DNA from: Epiperipatus broadwayi | Lineage: Eukaryota > Onychophora > Udeonychophora > Euonychophora > Peripatidae | Assembly: GCA_028023455.1 (NCBI GenBank) | Contig: JAQFVV010000158.1 | Coordinates: forward strand, 1,302,001-1,366,000 | Length of the DNA stretch: 64,000 bases | Reading direction: 5' to 3' | Shown here: positions 45,156 to 57,121 of the stretch, piece by piece | Layout of the letters: each line of letters opens with the position of its first letter | Numbering within the stretch: the first letter of the stretch is position 1 | The notes under the pieces: generated by a model | What the model was told of the DNA's origin: nothing | Seen by the model: only the letters and a program-made list of their open reading frames with translations | Databases searched by the model: none | Position numbers and translations under genes: made by a program

Positions 45156-46398
45156 CTTCTGATAGCTGGGCATGGCCGCTTGATGGTGTTGTTTCTATGC
45201 AAAAACAATTAAATGTAATGTTCCCGGGCCGTGAGCAATTTTTTCTATTACGTCTTTAAACTTTTTTTTCTTTTATTTTTCTACTACGTCTTTAAATTTT
45301 TTTTCTTACACACAAACACATCTTTATAATAAAACTTTGATTTTTAAAACTAATTTTTATTACATTTTATTTGTATTATTTTTATTTTTTTTAATAAAAT
45401 CTTGCTCTATCTTTTTTTGGAATAAAAACAAACTAAAAATAACTTTTGTCTCAGTGACGTCAAACTTTTTCTCACTCCTTTATGTCATAGAATCACAAAC
45501 TCTTGTTTTGGAAATATGCAAATTGGATAGATTCGCTTGCAGGAGCGTCATTGACATCGGAATTGCAATGTTGTTTTGCAAATGTAGAGTTTCATGGACT
45601 CACCAGCGCACAGTGGTGTGACAATTTTTAATGAGTCAGACTGTATGATTTAAGTAGAAATGAAATTACTCTGCTATGGAGATTTCAAAACTTGTGGCCA
45701 CTTGAAATCCAGCCACTTTCAGATGATACCGTAGCCAACTGTGAATTGTGCGAATTTGCATAAAGTGACAAAGCACAAAACAGCCCATAATATTCCTTAT
45801 TCATGTGCAACATCATCAAGCAGCCTGCAAAGGCTAATACAACAGAACTGTTGTATTGGCCATAAGTCCGGCCACGTAAATGCCACTGCATACTTCTCCT
45901 TTTGTGGGGAACTGTCATAATTTGAAAACCTGCCTGCTGCAGAATGCCATTTTATTTGTTTCATATATTTTCTCGTAAAAATGTGAGTTTCCATGTGAGC
46001 TTGGCCAAATCATGTTCACCCTACCCTTTGCCAATGGTTTGCACATTCCAAAGCTGTTGAGGGAAGGGAGGAGATGATGTGACAATTCTTAGTAAGTCAG
46101 ACTCCATTATTTAAATACAAATGAAATTATTCTGTTATGGAGATTTCAAAAGTTGTGGCCACTTGAAATCCAACCATCCTCAGACGATACGGTAGCCAAC
46201 TGTGAATTGTGCGAATTTGTATAAAGTGTCGCAAAGTACAAAACAGGCTGTAATATTTCTGTGCAATGCCATCAAGCAGCCTGCAATGGCTAATACAACA
46301 CAACTGTTGTATTAGCCATAAGTCCAGCTGCATAAACTGCATTTTTATATATTTTTGCAAATAAACGCCATCAAGCAGCTGTGCCCAGTTATCAGAAG
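45156..46398. mobile_element. Unclassified 1.24-kb DNA transposon with terminal inverted repeats (copy 2)
   Basis: Inverted ends: left 45156-45190 (cttctgatagctgggcat... ending atggtgtt) and right 46364-46398 match at about 30 of 35 positions. The inner 'cttgatggtgttgttt' and the following 'tgttcccgggccg' block mark it as a relative of 8908-10149, and the lengths agree (1243 versus about 1242 bp). The interior holds a duplicated segment. The openings at 45337-45621 (+) and 45685-46360 (-) have no recognised domain. Confidence 0.6.
45612..46330. repeat. Internal direct duplication in the TIR element
   Basis: 45612-45880 and 46077-46325 are direct copies about 465 bp apart: 'gtgacaatt.ttag/atgagtcagact', 'ctatggagatttcaaaa.ttgtggccacttgaaatcca', 'gtagccaactgtgaattgtgcgaattt', 'gctaatacaac...aactgttgtatt.gccataagtcc'. 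The end of each unit can form a small hairpin around acaac/gttgt. The unit also contains 'catcaagcagcc', an echo of the terminal repeat. Confidence 0.75.
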
Positions 46399-49300
46399 AG
46401 TACCATTTTTATTAATATGAATTTTAAAATATTGAAACAAATTTTAATACTAGGTTTGCTACATTTCAAACAAAATCTAAAATAATTTGCAATATTTCTT
46501 AAATATAATTGATAAATTATTTGTAGTAACCAGAAACTAAAATGATTTAATTTATCTAAAATATGTATACACAAAGATGAACACACACATTGCAGACTTT
46601 ATGACTTCATCCTTAATATTTTATACTAATTAAATAAGAATTATTTAAAATAATTAACTCAGCATAAAAAATTATTTTAAGCACATTAGAAAAACTTACT
46701 ATTAAATTTTATAGCTATATTTGCTACTTTAACATTGTGTTCTTAACTCAAATTATTACATAGTAGTATTAAACTATAATTATAATATTATATTATTAAT
46801 TCTATTAATAAGTTTAAATACTATGCATTTTAATCAATTACACTGTATATCTTAACTTATTTTAAACATAAAAATATTGTAGAATGATACTGATAGATAA
46901 GAATTTAAGTTTTTTTTACAAAACTGCCTATGTTACATATTTTTAGTGGACTGTGGCAAATAGCATCATCACAATATATATATTGAGTATTCTAATTATT
47001 TAAATTATTAATTCAGTTTTACTTATTAATCCCTTCTCTAAGACAGTGCCTGTTTTTATAATATTCTTGCACATTATATAAAATAATCAGAATTTTCAGA
47101 GACAATAGCAAATATATTTAATTATAAATAGCATATATATGCATGTTTTGCCTTCCAACATCATACAATATATGACCTAATAATTTTTATCTAATTAAAA
47201 TAGTCTTAAACCAAATTATTAAAAAATATTGAATATTATTTTATTTTTGATAAGATTTGTTAGGGAAAGGCTACAGCATGGGATTTAAATCAAGATGAAT
47301 TTTTGGAAGTTTGTCAGGTAGCTGAAGATTTCTATACAGTTTTAAAGTTATTTTCAAATTGTCAGCCCAAAATGGGTATTTAGTTAGTCATAACTGAAAG
47401 ATAAAAATCCCAAATTAATCTCTTTTGTCCATGTGAGTGTTAGAGTATTAACCATAGAAAAAAAAAAAGATTTTAATATGATGTATCTTCAGCAATGGTA
47501 AAATAAGTTATACTACTACAAGAGTTAAAATGCTGTTTTATTTTTTTTATGGTTTTCAGAGTTCACATAGAAGAATTTCCTTTTTCCTATTATTAATTAC
47601 CTTGTGGAATTAATTCAATGGACAATAACTTTGTGGTTAGTGAAAGATTATATTATAACTATATGACCAATTCTGGTGATTGTGGAATTCTCCACCTAAT
47701 AATAACTCCACACTCATTTATTCAAGAGTTAAAATGACTATCTGAATTGATTTCCTGAAGAAGAAAAATTAACATATTAAAGTTGTTGGGTAAAAATGAA
47801 TTATTGTAAATCCTTATTAGCCCTCATTCCACTTTTTCTATAACTTTTAGATTTTCTATTGGTCAATTATATACAATAATACCATGTCACTTTTTTTCCA
47901 ATTTTTTAAGCAAGTTTTTAAAATCAAGATTATTAATGTTTTACTACCATGACAATTATTTTGTGATTTCAAAGCATGTAACAAAAGATTTCTAATGAAG
48001 ACTGCAAATTTATCTGAAACAGAAAAAAAAAAGTATGAAAAATAGAAGTAGTATTGATGAGTATGAAAATGATTAAGAATATTTTAGATTTTTGTAAATT
48101 GTAAAATAAACTATTCTTAAAAACTATAATTACTCTGTTATAAAAATGATTTAAAAATAGTTTAAACAGGAAATTATTCATCATTAATTTCAGATATAAA
48201 TAAGAATTAATTAAGATTATTTTTGGAAAAATGCAAATAATGCAACAAATGAAACAATAGACAGGAAAGTATAAAAAGATTGTTAACCTGCATTTGGGTA
48301 TTTGAACTATCTCTGCTATATGACTTGATGAAGTGTATGGCCTAACAGCATTTTTCCATTGTATTTTGCCACAAAGTGATCCTAACCGTGCAGGTTTTAT
48401 TATTATTTATAATAAGTCTTAGAGCTCACTTGGTTGGCCCTATAACATTTAAGTTTCTTACTGTTTGGAAGATTGATTTATGACCTTGCATTTTTATTTG
48501 TATTAAAAGAAACAATTTTTCTCTATGAAATATTTTGGAACATTACTTTAACTATCCTTAGATAGCTGAAAACATCTTTGTTTAACAATTTTTGCTCCAC
48601 AGAAATTAACTGTAGCAGAACAGATGAGATTGTATGTAAAATTCTTAGCACAAAAAAAAATTTGAATTAACTAGGCAACAATACTATGATGAGAATATAA
48701 CATTTGATAATCATCAAGAATAATTTATCACTGCTAGCCACCCATTAGTAAACGTTAATATATTATTGAGAATTATATCATAAACTTTAATGTGCTCTTT
48801 GCATCATTAAGATACTTAAAAAAATAAATAGTTTTTTAGTTAATTTTTTAAAACTTCCTTATTTCTGTGAATACTTTTATTTAAATCTTTCATTAATTTT
48901 TTTTTTACAAAAAATATACAAATATATTTATACATATGTTATATAAATAATATTTTTTAATAAATATTTAAACCACCTACACACGTGCGAATTTGTAATC
49001 AAGTTATGCAAATTACAAAGCTCATACTGTATTTTTGTGATAATTATTTAATTATTTGAATTTATTTAATTTTCTCCATTGTTATTGTCCTTTTTTATAT
49101 TAAAAAATAATTGGCTAAAACAAAAAAATAATTGCTTTTTTTAAATATCATAAAATAATTTTAAAATATTTTTGTGCAATCTACCTCCTGAGATTTTCTT
49201 TCCATTTCCTCATATTATAGAAATTCTATCTTCAATGAGTTTGTTTTTTTAAAAAATCAAATCCTGTTTTACTAGCAGCTAAGAAAAATTCATTGAATTT

Positions 49301-49408
49301 TCATGATTCTATTTATAAAAAAAACTGCTAAGAAAAGTATCAGACTTGAATACATTCCAAAAAGACTGCCATCTTCCACCCATTGATTACTAGATACTGG
49401 GATTTGTT
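46399..49408. other. AT-rich non-coding DNA, no gene seen
   Basis: No supported gene or transposon end. Sequence at 47260-47390 and 48590-48760 is slightly less AT-rich and could be decayed coding matter linked to the integrase relic downstream, but I recognise no motif. Confidence 0.4.
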
Positions 49409-49761
49409 TTTTCAAAATTTAAAGAATTCTTATAAGAATGCAGTATGTAACATATTTTGATATCTTTGTAGCCAGAATCAAATGGACTAGTGGAGAAAGC
49501 AGTGCAAAGATTAAAGTTATTCCTATACAAGACATGAAGTTTAAAATTGCATGAGACATTGTGTAAAATTGCATTTCACCAATATTGCACATCGTTAATT
49601 AACCATGTCCAGATAAATCTCTAGCTGAATTAAAATTTGGATGGAAGCTAAAGAAAAAACTCTACGATATGCCAGAAATGGATGAAAAGATAATAGAAGT
49701 TAATAATTCAGTTTATGCTGAAGGTAACAAAATTTGGATTAGAGACTGGTTAAAAAAGTAA
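49409..49761 (+). pseudogene. Ty3/Gypsy-type integrase C-terminal relic
   Basis: The reading, with stops and at least one frame change, preserves integrase landmarks. 'FSKFKEF' (from 49409) corresponds to the segment after the second catalytic D; 'PESNGLVEKAVQRLK' (about 49471-49515) is the 'P.SNG..E..VQ..K' stretch holding the catalytic E. About 49621-49660 reads 'LAELKFGWKLKKKLYDM', the 'SPAEL.FGR.LR..L' motif, and 'YAEGNKIWIRDW' (about 49714-49749) corresponds to the C-terminal 'Y..GD.VWVR' segment. These identify the pol polyprotein of a Ty3/Gypsy LTR retrotransposon. The catalytic D residues upstream are not recognisable, and no LTR was found nearby, so only a fragment remains. Confidence 0.7.
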
Positions 49762-49980
49762 TAGGATAAAGGTGCAAAGTTTCTAAGCATCAGTCTGCAC
49801 AAGTGATATATATTTAGGGTATATAAGCTATGTTCATCAATGATGTGTATTGAATCCACAAGGCATGAAAAATAGTCATCAGAAGATCTAATACTCTTGA
49901 AAATAATGAAACAACTAATGAATGACAGAACTGTGGAGAAAGATAATGAAGAAGAAACTATTTTTCTACATATACACAGA

Positions 49981-50188
49981 TTAAGCTAATGCACATGTGC
50001 TTTGTGGATTTTTAACTATAAATTAATACTATCACTTCCAAACACAAGATAAAGTCTTTGTGAAAAGATAGAATGAATCATCTATCCTTTCAACCCAAAC
50101 GTTTATGTATTGGCAAATCTTAAGCATTTGGGAATGAGAGCGTGAAGATGTTGAACTATCACTTTAAAGCGCATGTACATTAGCTTAA
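49981..50188 (+). mobile_element. 208-bp MITE, copy 1
   Basis: Terminal inverted repeats: 49981-50004 (ttaagctaatgcacatgtgc, tttg) and 50164-50188 (caaagcg-type inverted copy ending cattagcttaa). The interior reads '...aaagatagaatgaatcatctatcctttcaaccc...cttaagcatttgggaatgagagcgtgaagat'. It is immediately followed by 'tggctgattattactattatag'. Confidence 0.7.
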
Positions 50189-50337
50189 TGGCTGATTATT
50201 ACTATTATAGTTTATAAAAACATAGCACTATATAAAATAAATATCTTATTTACATATGTTTAATTTCAATTAAGAATGACATATTGTAAATTCTAAAAAA
50301 TTTCATAAGCATCATTTATTCAGGCATAGTAAAAGTA

Positions 50338-50526
50338 ATTTAAAGTGATCACTTAAGATCTTCATGCTCTCATTCCCAAATGCTTAAGATTTGCCCGTAC
50401 ATAAACATTTGGGTTGAAAGAATAGATGATTCATTCTATCTTTTCACAAAGGCTTTGTCTTGTGTTTGGAATTGGGAGTATTTATTTATAGTTAAAAATT
50501 CACAAAGCGCACGTGCGTTAGCTTAA
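50338..50526 (-). mobile_element. MITE copy 2, opposite orientation, one end truncated
   Basis: The reverse complement of 50338-50526 matches copy 1 from its left end to about 50162, but lacks the terminal 'gcgcatgtacattagcttaa'. Its right edge (50501-50526) is the intact terminal repeat, and it is followed by the same 'tggctgattattattattatag' as copy 1. Confidence 0.7.
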
Positions 50527-50590
50527 TGGCTGATTATTATTATTATAGTTTATAAAAACAGTGCTGTATAAAATAAATATCTCATATACA
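50527..50590. repeat. Repeat of the MITE flank (partner at 50189-50262)
   Basis: 'tggctgattatta.tattatagtttataaaaaca..gc..tataaaataaatatct' follows both MITE copies in the same orientation although the MITEs themselves are opposed. Confidence 0.75.
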
Positions 50591-50714
50591 CAAATTACAA
50601 AAATCAAGAGAACCCCCTCCCCCTTATCTGAATGATTATATTACTTTAGAAAACTGATATTTCTGAAATGGAGGGAGGGGATAATTGCTGAATATTCTAA
50701 CGGTCAGATATGTA

Positions 50715-53124
50715 TAGTCAATAAAATTAATCTGAGCAACCAAGCAATAATCATTAATTTGTATGTCTGTGTAACATCAATATAAACATTACCACAAACA
50801 GTACAAAGTCGAACCTCATGACCTATACCCCAAAACAATCCCACATGGACAACATATCTGATGTTTGCATACATGCCCTTTTCTTAATCTCACTAGATTA
50901 GGGAGATACAAGAAACTTAAAACTATATTAAATAATTATTTAATTAATTGTGGTAAAGAGGACACAAAATGTGAGAGATAATGTATAATGAAAATTTATG
51001 TGCAATAATAGTAAAAAGTTGAGTAAAATTTATATATCTAAGATTATATTGCATTTCTTACATGTTAAAATAAAATTTTAATTAGCGACTAAGCAGATTA
51101 ATTTTCGCTTATACAATACAGGGACTATGAGTTTTATATGTCTTAATGATCTCTAGGGTGGACATTCTATGGTGTTTTAACAATTAATTAACAAATAAGG
51201 TTATGATAGAAGAATGTACTTAATTATATCAAAGTTGCAATCATGAATAGGTGACTGTTATATATTTAGAATTATGAAATCTGCATGCTTGGAATCTCCG
51301 GCATTAAAAGATATGTAAAAAAAATATGAAATGCAGTGATAGGTTATAAAACCCAGGAATATTTATTGATGAAGCAGAGATGAGGTCATACGGATAAGAG
51401 GGTTATATGGAGCAGGGATAAACATCTCCTACAAACAGTAAGAATTGATTACTACCAAGCAGGAATGAGTGACTGTATTGATAGTAATAAGAATAGTGGC
51501 CAAAATCCTCCAAGTATGAAAATATGAGAGATATGCCCCCTTTAGCATGATCATATCTAGGAATACCTGACAAATCCATTTCCTCAAAGCAGAAATGAAC
51601 ATCTGCCTGAAGAACAAAGTCTATGTATTAAGAAATATCTCTATAAATAACGCAATAATACAAAATTAATTATAATGAAGAGTGATAAATAATTCTATGA
51701 AAATCTACAATTAAAATTCTGACAAAATAAGCATGAGTGGCCATATAAATTTAAGCAAGCAGTTATATATTATCTTACTGGCCAAACTAAGGCTTAATAC
51801 ACTTAAAAGAACTAAGATTGAAATAGTCCTCCTTAATTGAAGGTCTACTTGACACATCTTACACTAGTAGAAATATATTATATGATAATGAGATGTTTAT
51901 TAACTGACCTTAACTTATCTCGGCTAACATAAATTAAATGATATATATTTGTCATTTCAAATAAATTGAAAAATTAATCCTAATTTAACATTATTCTAAA
52001 ACTAATTCAAGTTTTATAATTGTTTATCAAACATCTGGTTTTCTAATTGCAAAAGTAAAATCTATAATTGAAACACATAGCAGATTATATTTTGGAAAAA
52101 CAAAATATTTAATAGACGAGGGAGCGGGTTCAAAATGTCTTTGTGCTTTTAATTAATTAGATTACTTTTAAGGGGAAACAAAAAACCAACTCTTGGAATT
52201 TTAGGAAATGAAAAGGTGCTTACAAAATTTAGCCCTCTGTCACTTGATTTTTAGAATAATAAATCTAGCATATATGTAAACTTGAAGAATGACTATCTAA
52301 CAATCTATTTGATTATTCTTAACAATATAGGTTACAAAATAAAAAATTATATAAGTAAAAGAGAACATCAAATATATGAATGCAGAGGTCTCAGGTCTAG
52401 AGTTCAAATGTTTCTACTTTACCTTTGCGAAGGGTTTGAAAATACGACAAGATATGAAAAGCAGCATGAGATATGATGATATATAGCTTTCATGGCACAA
52501 TTCACAGTCCTGGATGATCCTTTTCTTAGATATTAATAGTTGATTGAAGACGAGCTGGTTTTTCAGAAAACATTTGGCTGAAGGTGGCTTAATTGACTAG
52601 GTGGCTTCTTATTTCTGGAAAGAAGCCATGACAGATCAACAAACTGAATTTGTGGTAACAATATAGGCTACAGGTACAATGGTGTCAAACTACAGATGGG
52701 TAGCCCTTCTCCCTACTCCATTGGGATTCTGAACTCACACTTCCCAGAGATCACAAAGGGGAAGTGGACACAGGCTTTCTACTCGCTGATTAGCATAGTA
52801 CAGGCTTCTAGCAGTCACAACTTCTTAATAACTTTGACGATTCTTCTCAGAAGAATAATAGTTAGAATAAGAAAATATATGAAAGAATAATCTTGAACAA
52901 TTTCTTAGGTATTTATATAACTTTAGACAAAAAGGCATCCGGATTAATTTTAATTAAAATATATTTTTGCTGGAAACAATTTTGATTAGTTTAATGACAA
53001 TTCAATCTTATATCTGTTTTATTTAGCAAAACTTTTCAAATTCCTAATGCCCTTTGGTCCACAGCATTCCTTGCAGTAATTAAATATTAACACGTTTTAC
53101 TGCAAAGTAAAATATTGAAAACAT
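50715..53124. repeat. 2.4-kb repeated segment, copy 1 (partner at 57505-59872)
   Basis: The segment runs in parallel with 57505-59872 from 'tatagtca(a/g)taaaattaat' to 'actgcaaagtaaaatattgaaaacat'. Shared landmarks include 'taccacaaacagtacaaagtcgaac', 'ctctagggtggacattct', 'ctcaaagcagaaatgaacat' / 'ctccaaagcagaaatgagcat', 'ccttttcttagatattaatagttgattgaag', and 'tactccattgggattctgaact'. By eye about four bases in five match. No protein domain was recognised; the small openings in it are broken in the partner. It may be a non-autonomous element, a long terminal repeat or a segmental duplication. Confidence 0.75.
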
Positions 53125-55004
53125 ACTTGAAAATGTAAAATACAAAGAGATTTTTTTTTTTTATTTAAATAAGATTTTTATACCAATTATAAATATAGTT
53201 ATATTCTATAATTAATCTGCCTTTACTAATTAAAATGTTTAGGAATTTGATTAGCCAAATTGGAATGTTAATTATTTATTTAATCGCAGCTCTCTTTCTG
53301 ACATCTCACCACTACACACGCAATACATATGCCTTTAATAATTTTTTTATGAATAAAATGTTTCTAATAAATTTTTACTAAATAAATTCCCCGTAAATTA
53401 AAATCAATTAATTATAAATCAAAAGTCACCTGTTAAAAATTGCTTATTTAGAAGCTGGCATTAACCCTTCTTTAAATTTGGTGGTCAGCCCAGTGGTCTA
53501 CCTTTTACTTTCGCCCAATTCCAGTTATAAATATATGCTCTGGAGAATCACTTTATGCAGCTTTGGTTGTGGTATAGTTTTATCTGGTGGATCTTTAATA
53601 GAATTACAAAACCAATAGTGTCAGATTTGGGTGAGCTGGTCTTCTTATCATCTGGTAGCTTTTTTCGTTGAGCTTTAACTTGGTGGCTCATTCTTTTTTA
53701 TAGTTCCTTTTTTTTTTTTGGAGACTTCATGCAGCCAGGGTCAAGTGTCTATAATCAAGATAGTCTATATATTTCTTACCGGATGATGTAAATTGATCCC
53801 AAGGTAATTCAGTACTCTTGGACCAAACAGGTGCTTGAAATTTTGCATTTCCCATGGTTTTTAATGAAAATATGGAATGACTTCTCCATCTATTTATTTC
53901 TCATTTTTCTTTAAAATTGTGTAAGGAACTTATTTGGCTATCTTTTGTTTGATTGAAATCTGGGAGTTGGTATCTTTTGTTTCAGTATACACACTATCAT
54001 AAAAACTGAGGAATGTATCTTCAATGTGGTTGTGGCATAAACAAACCTCTTTTTTAAAAAAGCTTAAGCCTTGTAATAATTTGTATGCCCCAGGGTTTAC
54101 ATCCATAATGAAGTTTTCTATATTCGGTTATATTTTCTTTACTATCTTGAGCATCATTTATTTCTTTGTGATCATATTTATGACAATCATCTGATACCAG
54201 ATGTGTACTCTCTTATTCTGGATCCTTTAGCAATAGTGTTTATTTCATGATCATCCTTAACTTTCTCATCCTTCCATTTTGTTTTTAAGGATGTTTCTGT
54301 TTTGATTTCTTGGATTTCTACTGTGATATCCTTCTGGGTCACGTTCAATTTACTATTCTTTTATTTTTTTCCTGGCTCTCTTGGACCTATGGCTCAGTCT
54401 GTTCTTGGATTTGGATTACTTCTCTGAGACCATTTGTTCTGACATTTTCCTCATTTATTCATATTGTAGTTGTCTTTGTTCCGACATTTCTCTGAACTCC
54501 TTCATTTCTTTTGACTCATCCCTACTTTTTTTCATTTTGATCATCATTTTTTTCAACTCCTCCTTACTTTTATTTCGGTCATCATTTAAATCAGTATGCT
54601 TTGCTCTGTAGTTTTCTTTTCTTCCTTATCATGGTCTTGATTATTTATGACCTTATGGGGCTCCTAGAATGTAATATCTGGACTTTGAGCTTTAAGTAAC
54701 CCATTTCTTGGTTCAGTAATAGTATCAGACTCCATGTTGTGTCACTGTACTAATATCCATCTCTATAGTGCAATATTTTTTTTTCTTTTTATACGCTACT
54801 CCAAGTGAGCAATTGTTATATGAATCTCAATTTTCATCTGTTCTGTGTGAAGGCCTATGCTGCAAGTTGCTTATTTTCATACATAAACAAAATTCTTACC
54901 TATTGGGGAGAAAAAAAAAATTGTGTGCTATTATAGAGGTTGACTTAAATCAAGCCTGGTAAACAATGAGAAAAACAAAAATTTCTTCATGTTCTTTTGA
55001 TATA
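53125..55004. other. Intergenic DNA with possible decayed coding matter
   Basis: Mostly AT-rich. On the minus strand at 54458-54592 there is a Lys/Glu-rich coiled-coil-like reading (see separate entry). Bases 53450-54760 are less T/A-skewed than their flanks and show T-rich plus-strand coding bias, consistent with a decayed minus-strand gene, but no family was established. Confidence 0.35.
54458..54592 (-). pseudogene. Coiled-coil-like coding relic, family unknown
   Basis: The minus strand reads 45 codons rich in Lys, Glu, Met and Arg, including 'KSKEELKKMMIKMKKS' and 'SKEMKEFREMSEQRQLQ', before a stop; a further in-frame piece 'MRKMSEQM' follows. Such heptad-like segments occur in gag proteins of LTR retrotransposons and in many host proteins. 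Nearby minus-strand pieces around 53800-53900 do not settle it. Confidence 0.25.
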
Positions 55005-55063
55005 TATATATATATAAAATACATATTTTGCAGGTTCATCCGTGTTAAAAACTTTTAATATAA

Positions 55064-55110
55064 ATATACTGACATTTCGACTTGGTCACACAAGTCATCC
55101 ACAGAGTTAT
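55064..55110 (-). ncRNA. Hammerhead-like remnant in the inverted arm
   Basis: Minus strand: 'gtggatgacttgtgtgacca', then 'agtcgaaatgtc'. See the plus-strand counterpart at 57087-57121; here GAAAC has become GAAAT. Confidence 0.35.
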
Positions 55111-55252
55111 AAAAGGTAGAAAGATGGTTGTAGAGGCGCTACAATCACTGATTTGAATAAAACGTTAAAATTCCACCAATAGCAAAAATGTTAAATTTAG
55201 GAATGTTTTTTAAAAAAACTTTCCAAATAGGAGGAAGTTTGCAAGTATCATC

Positions 55253-55853
55253 TCACTTATTGATACAATCTGGCCTTTTAAGTATCTCAATGGGTTCTCT
55301 AATTTTGCACTGGTAGAGATTATCACGTCTGGATATGATCCTGGTACTAGAAAAATCAATTTTATGACCTGAATCTATAGTATGGAGTGAGAGTGCTGAT
55401 GATGATGAGTGTTGTTTAACTGCATTAGCATGCTCATCTCTCCTAACACTGATGTGATGATTACTCATACCTATGTAAGAAGCTTTACAATTTTTACATG
55501 AGATTTGATAGACACCATGAGATTCAAGAGGGATTGAATCCTTAGGCTTGGTTATTATATTGCTGATCTTTTGATGAGCAGAAAATGCTGTATCTATATT
55601 ATAGCGTTTTAATATACGTCCGATACTGTCTGTAGTTCCTTTTACGTGTGGAACACAAATCCTAATAGCTGATTTATCATCTTTTTGTTTCCTATTTTGT
55701 CTATTTTGGGCTTGAAATAAGGCTTTTTTTTATAAATTTGTAATTATAACTATTTGCTAATAAAACACTACTAATATGATTTATTTCTTCTTTCAGATGT
55801 GTCTCATCTAAAAGGTTAATTGCTCTATTTGAAAGAGTTTTGGCTACAGAAAC
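55253..55853 (-). pseudogene. Penelope-like element C-terminal fragment (inverted arm)
   Basis: The minus strand encodes the same protein end as 56380-56970, including 'YIGMSNHHISVRRDEHANAV' and 'KIREPIEILKRPDCINK'. It differs by several substitutions (for example P for A before IEIL) and an indel in the T/A-run near 55725. It is a partial GIY-YIG domain with no reverse transcriptase core, so it cannot act alone. Confidence 0.8.
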
Positions 55854-56994
55854 ATTCCAATTGATGAAGCTTTAAATATAATCTCACAACGTTGCAATTT
55901 ACCAGACCATATTATTGCTTTGATTAAACATTGTCTCTTAAATACATATTTTGTATACAATGGACAACATTACAGACTAGTTTTTGGTACACCTATGGGC
56001 TCACCTATCTCAGGAGTAATAGCTGATTTATTCATGGAATATATAGAAACTCGTGCTTTAGAATCATCATCTTTAAAACCTCTCATTTGGCTCAGATACA
56101 TAGATGACACTTTTGTCATATGGCAACATGGAAAAAACAGATGATTTTTTCTTACATTTAAATAATATGCATCCTCATATTAAATTTACAATGGAGACAG
56201 AGTCTGATGGAAAACTCCCTTTTCTTGATGTTCTAGTCACCAGAACATCAAATAGTTTATCTTTTTCTATTTACAGAAAGGATACACACACAGACAGGTA
56301 TTTACATTACCATTCTCATCATCACCCAACTCAGATAGTTTCTGTAGCCAAAACTCTTTTAAATAGAGCAATTAACCTTTCAGATGAGACACATCTGAAA
56401 GAAGAAATAAATCATATTAGTAGTGTTTTATTAGCAAATAGTTATAATTACAAATTTATAAAAAAAGCCTTATTTCAAGCCCAAAATAGACAAAATAGGA
56501 AACTAAAAGATGCTAAATCAGCTATTAGGATTTGTGTTCCATATGTAAAAGGAACTACAGACAGTATCGGACGTATATTAAAATGCTATAATATAGATAC
56601 AGCATTTTCTGCTCATCAAAAGATCAGCAATATAATAACCAAGCCTAAGGATTCAATCCCTCTTGAATCTCATGGTGTCTATCAAATCTCATGTAAAAAT
56701 TGTAAAGCTTCTTACATAGGTATGAGTAATCGTTGCATCAGTGTTAGGAGAGATGAGCATGCTAATGCAGTTAAACAACACTCATCATCATCAGCACTCT
56801 CACTCCATACTATAGATTCAGGTCATAAAATTGATGTTTCTAGTACCAGGATCATATCCAGATGTGATAATCTCTACCAGTGCAAAATTAGAGAAGCCAT
56901 TGAGATACTTAAAAGGCCAGATTGTATCAATAAGCGAGATGATACTTGCAAACTTCCTCCTATTTGGAAAGATTTTTTTAAAAACCATTCCTAA
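55854..56994 (+). pseudogene. Penelope-like reverse transcriptase / GIY-YIG endonuclease, 5'-truncated and frameshifted
   Basis: The reading begins in mid-protein with 'IPIDEALNII'. Reverse transcriptase motifs follow: 'GTPMGSPISGVIADLFME' (about 55988-56041) and the catalytic 'LRYIDDTFVIW' (about 56090-56122), then after a one-base shift in an A-run near 56132, 'GKLPFLDVLVTR' (about 56209-56244), all typical of the Penelope-like family. The C-terminal part (about 56670-56970) carries 'GVYQISCKNCKASYIGMS', combining GVY...YIG of the GIY-YIG nuclease with a CxxC pair, then 'SVRRDEH' with the conserved Arg and 'KIREAIEI' with the likely catalytic Glu, ending 'CKLPPIWKDF'. The N-terminal half including the first reverse transcriptase motifs is absent. 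Aside from truncation and the frameshift the frame is well kept, suggesting a fairly recent insertion. Confidence 0.85.
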
Positions 56995-57086
56995 ATTTAA
57001 CATTTTTGCTATTGGTGGAATTTTAACATTTTATTCAAATCAGTGATTGTAGCGCCTCTACAACCATCTTTCTACCTTTTATAACT

Positions 57087-57121
57087 CTGTGGATGACTTG
57101 TGTGACCAAGTCGAAACGTCA
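57087..57121 (+). ncRNA. Hammerhead-like motif in the Penelope-like 3' region
   Basis: 'gtggatgacttgtgtgacca' then 'agtcgaaacgtc' contains GATGA, a closing stem (acttg/caagt) and GAAACGTC with the palindromic ACGT typical of dimeric Penelope-like hammerheads. The two bases before GATGA read TG, not the conserved CU, so the core is incomplete. Confidence 0.4.
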
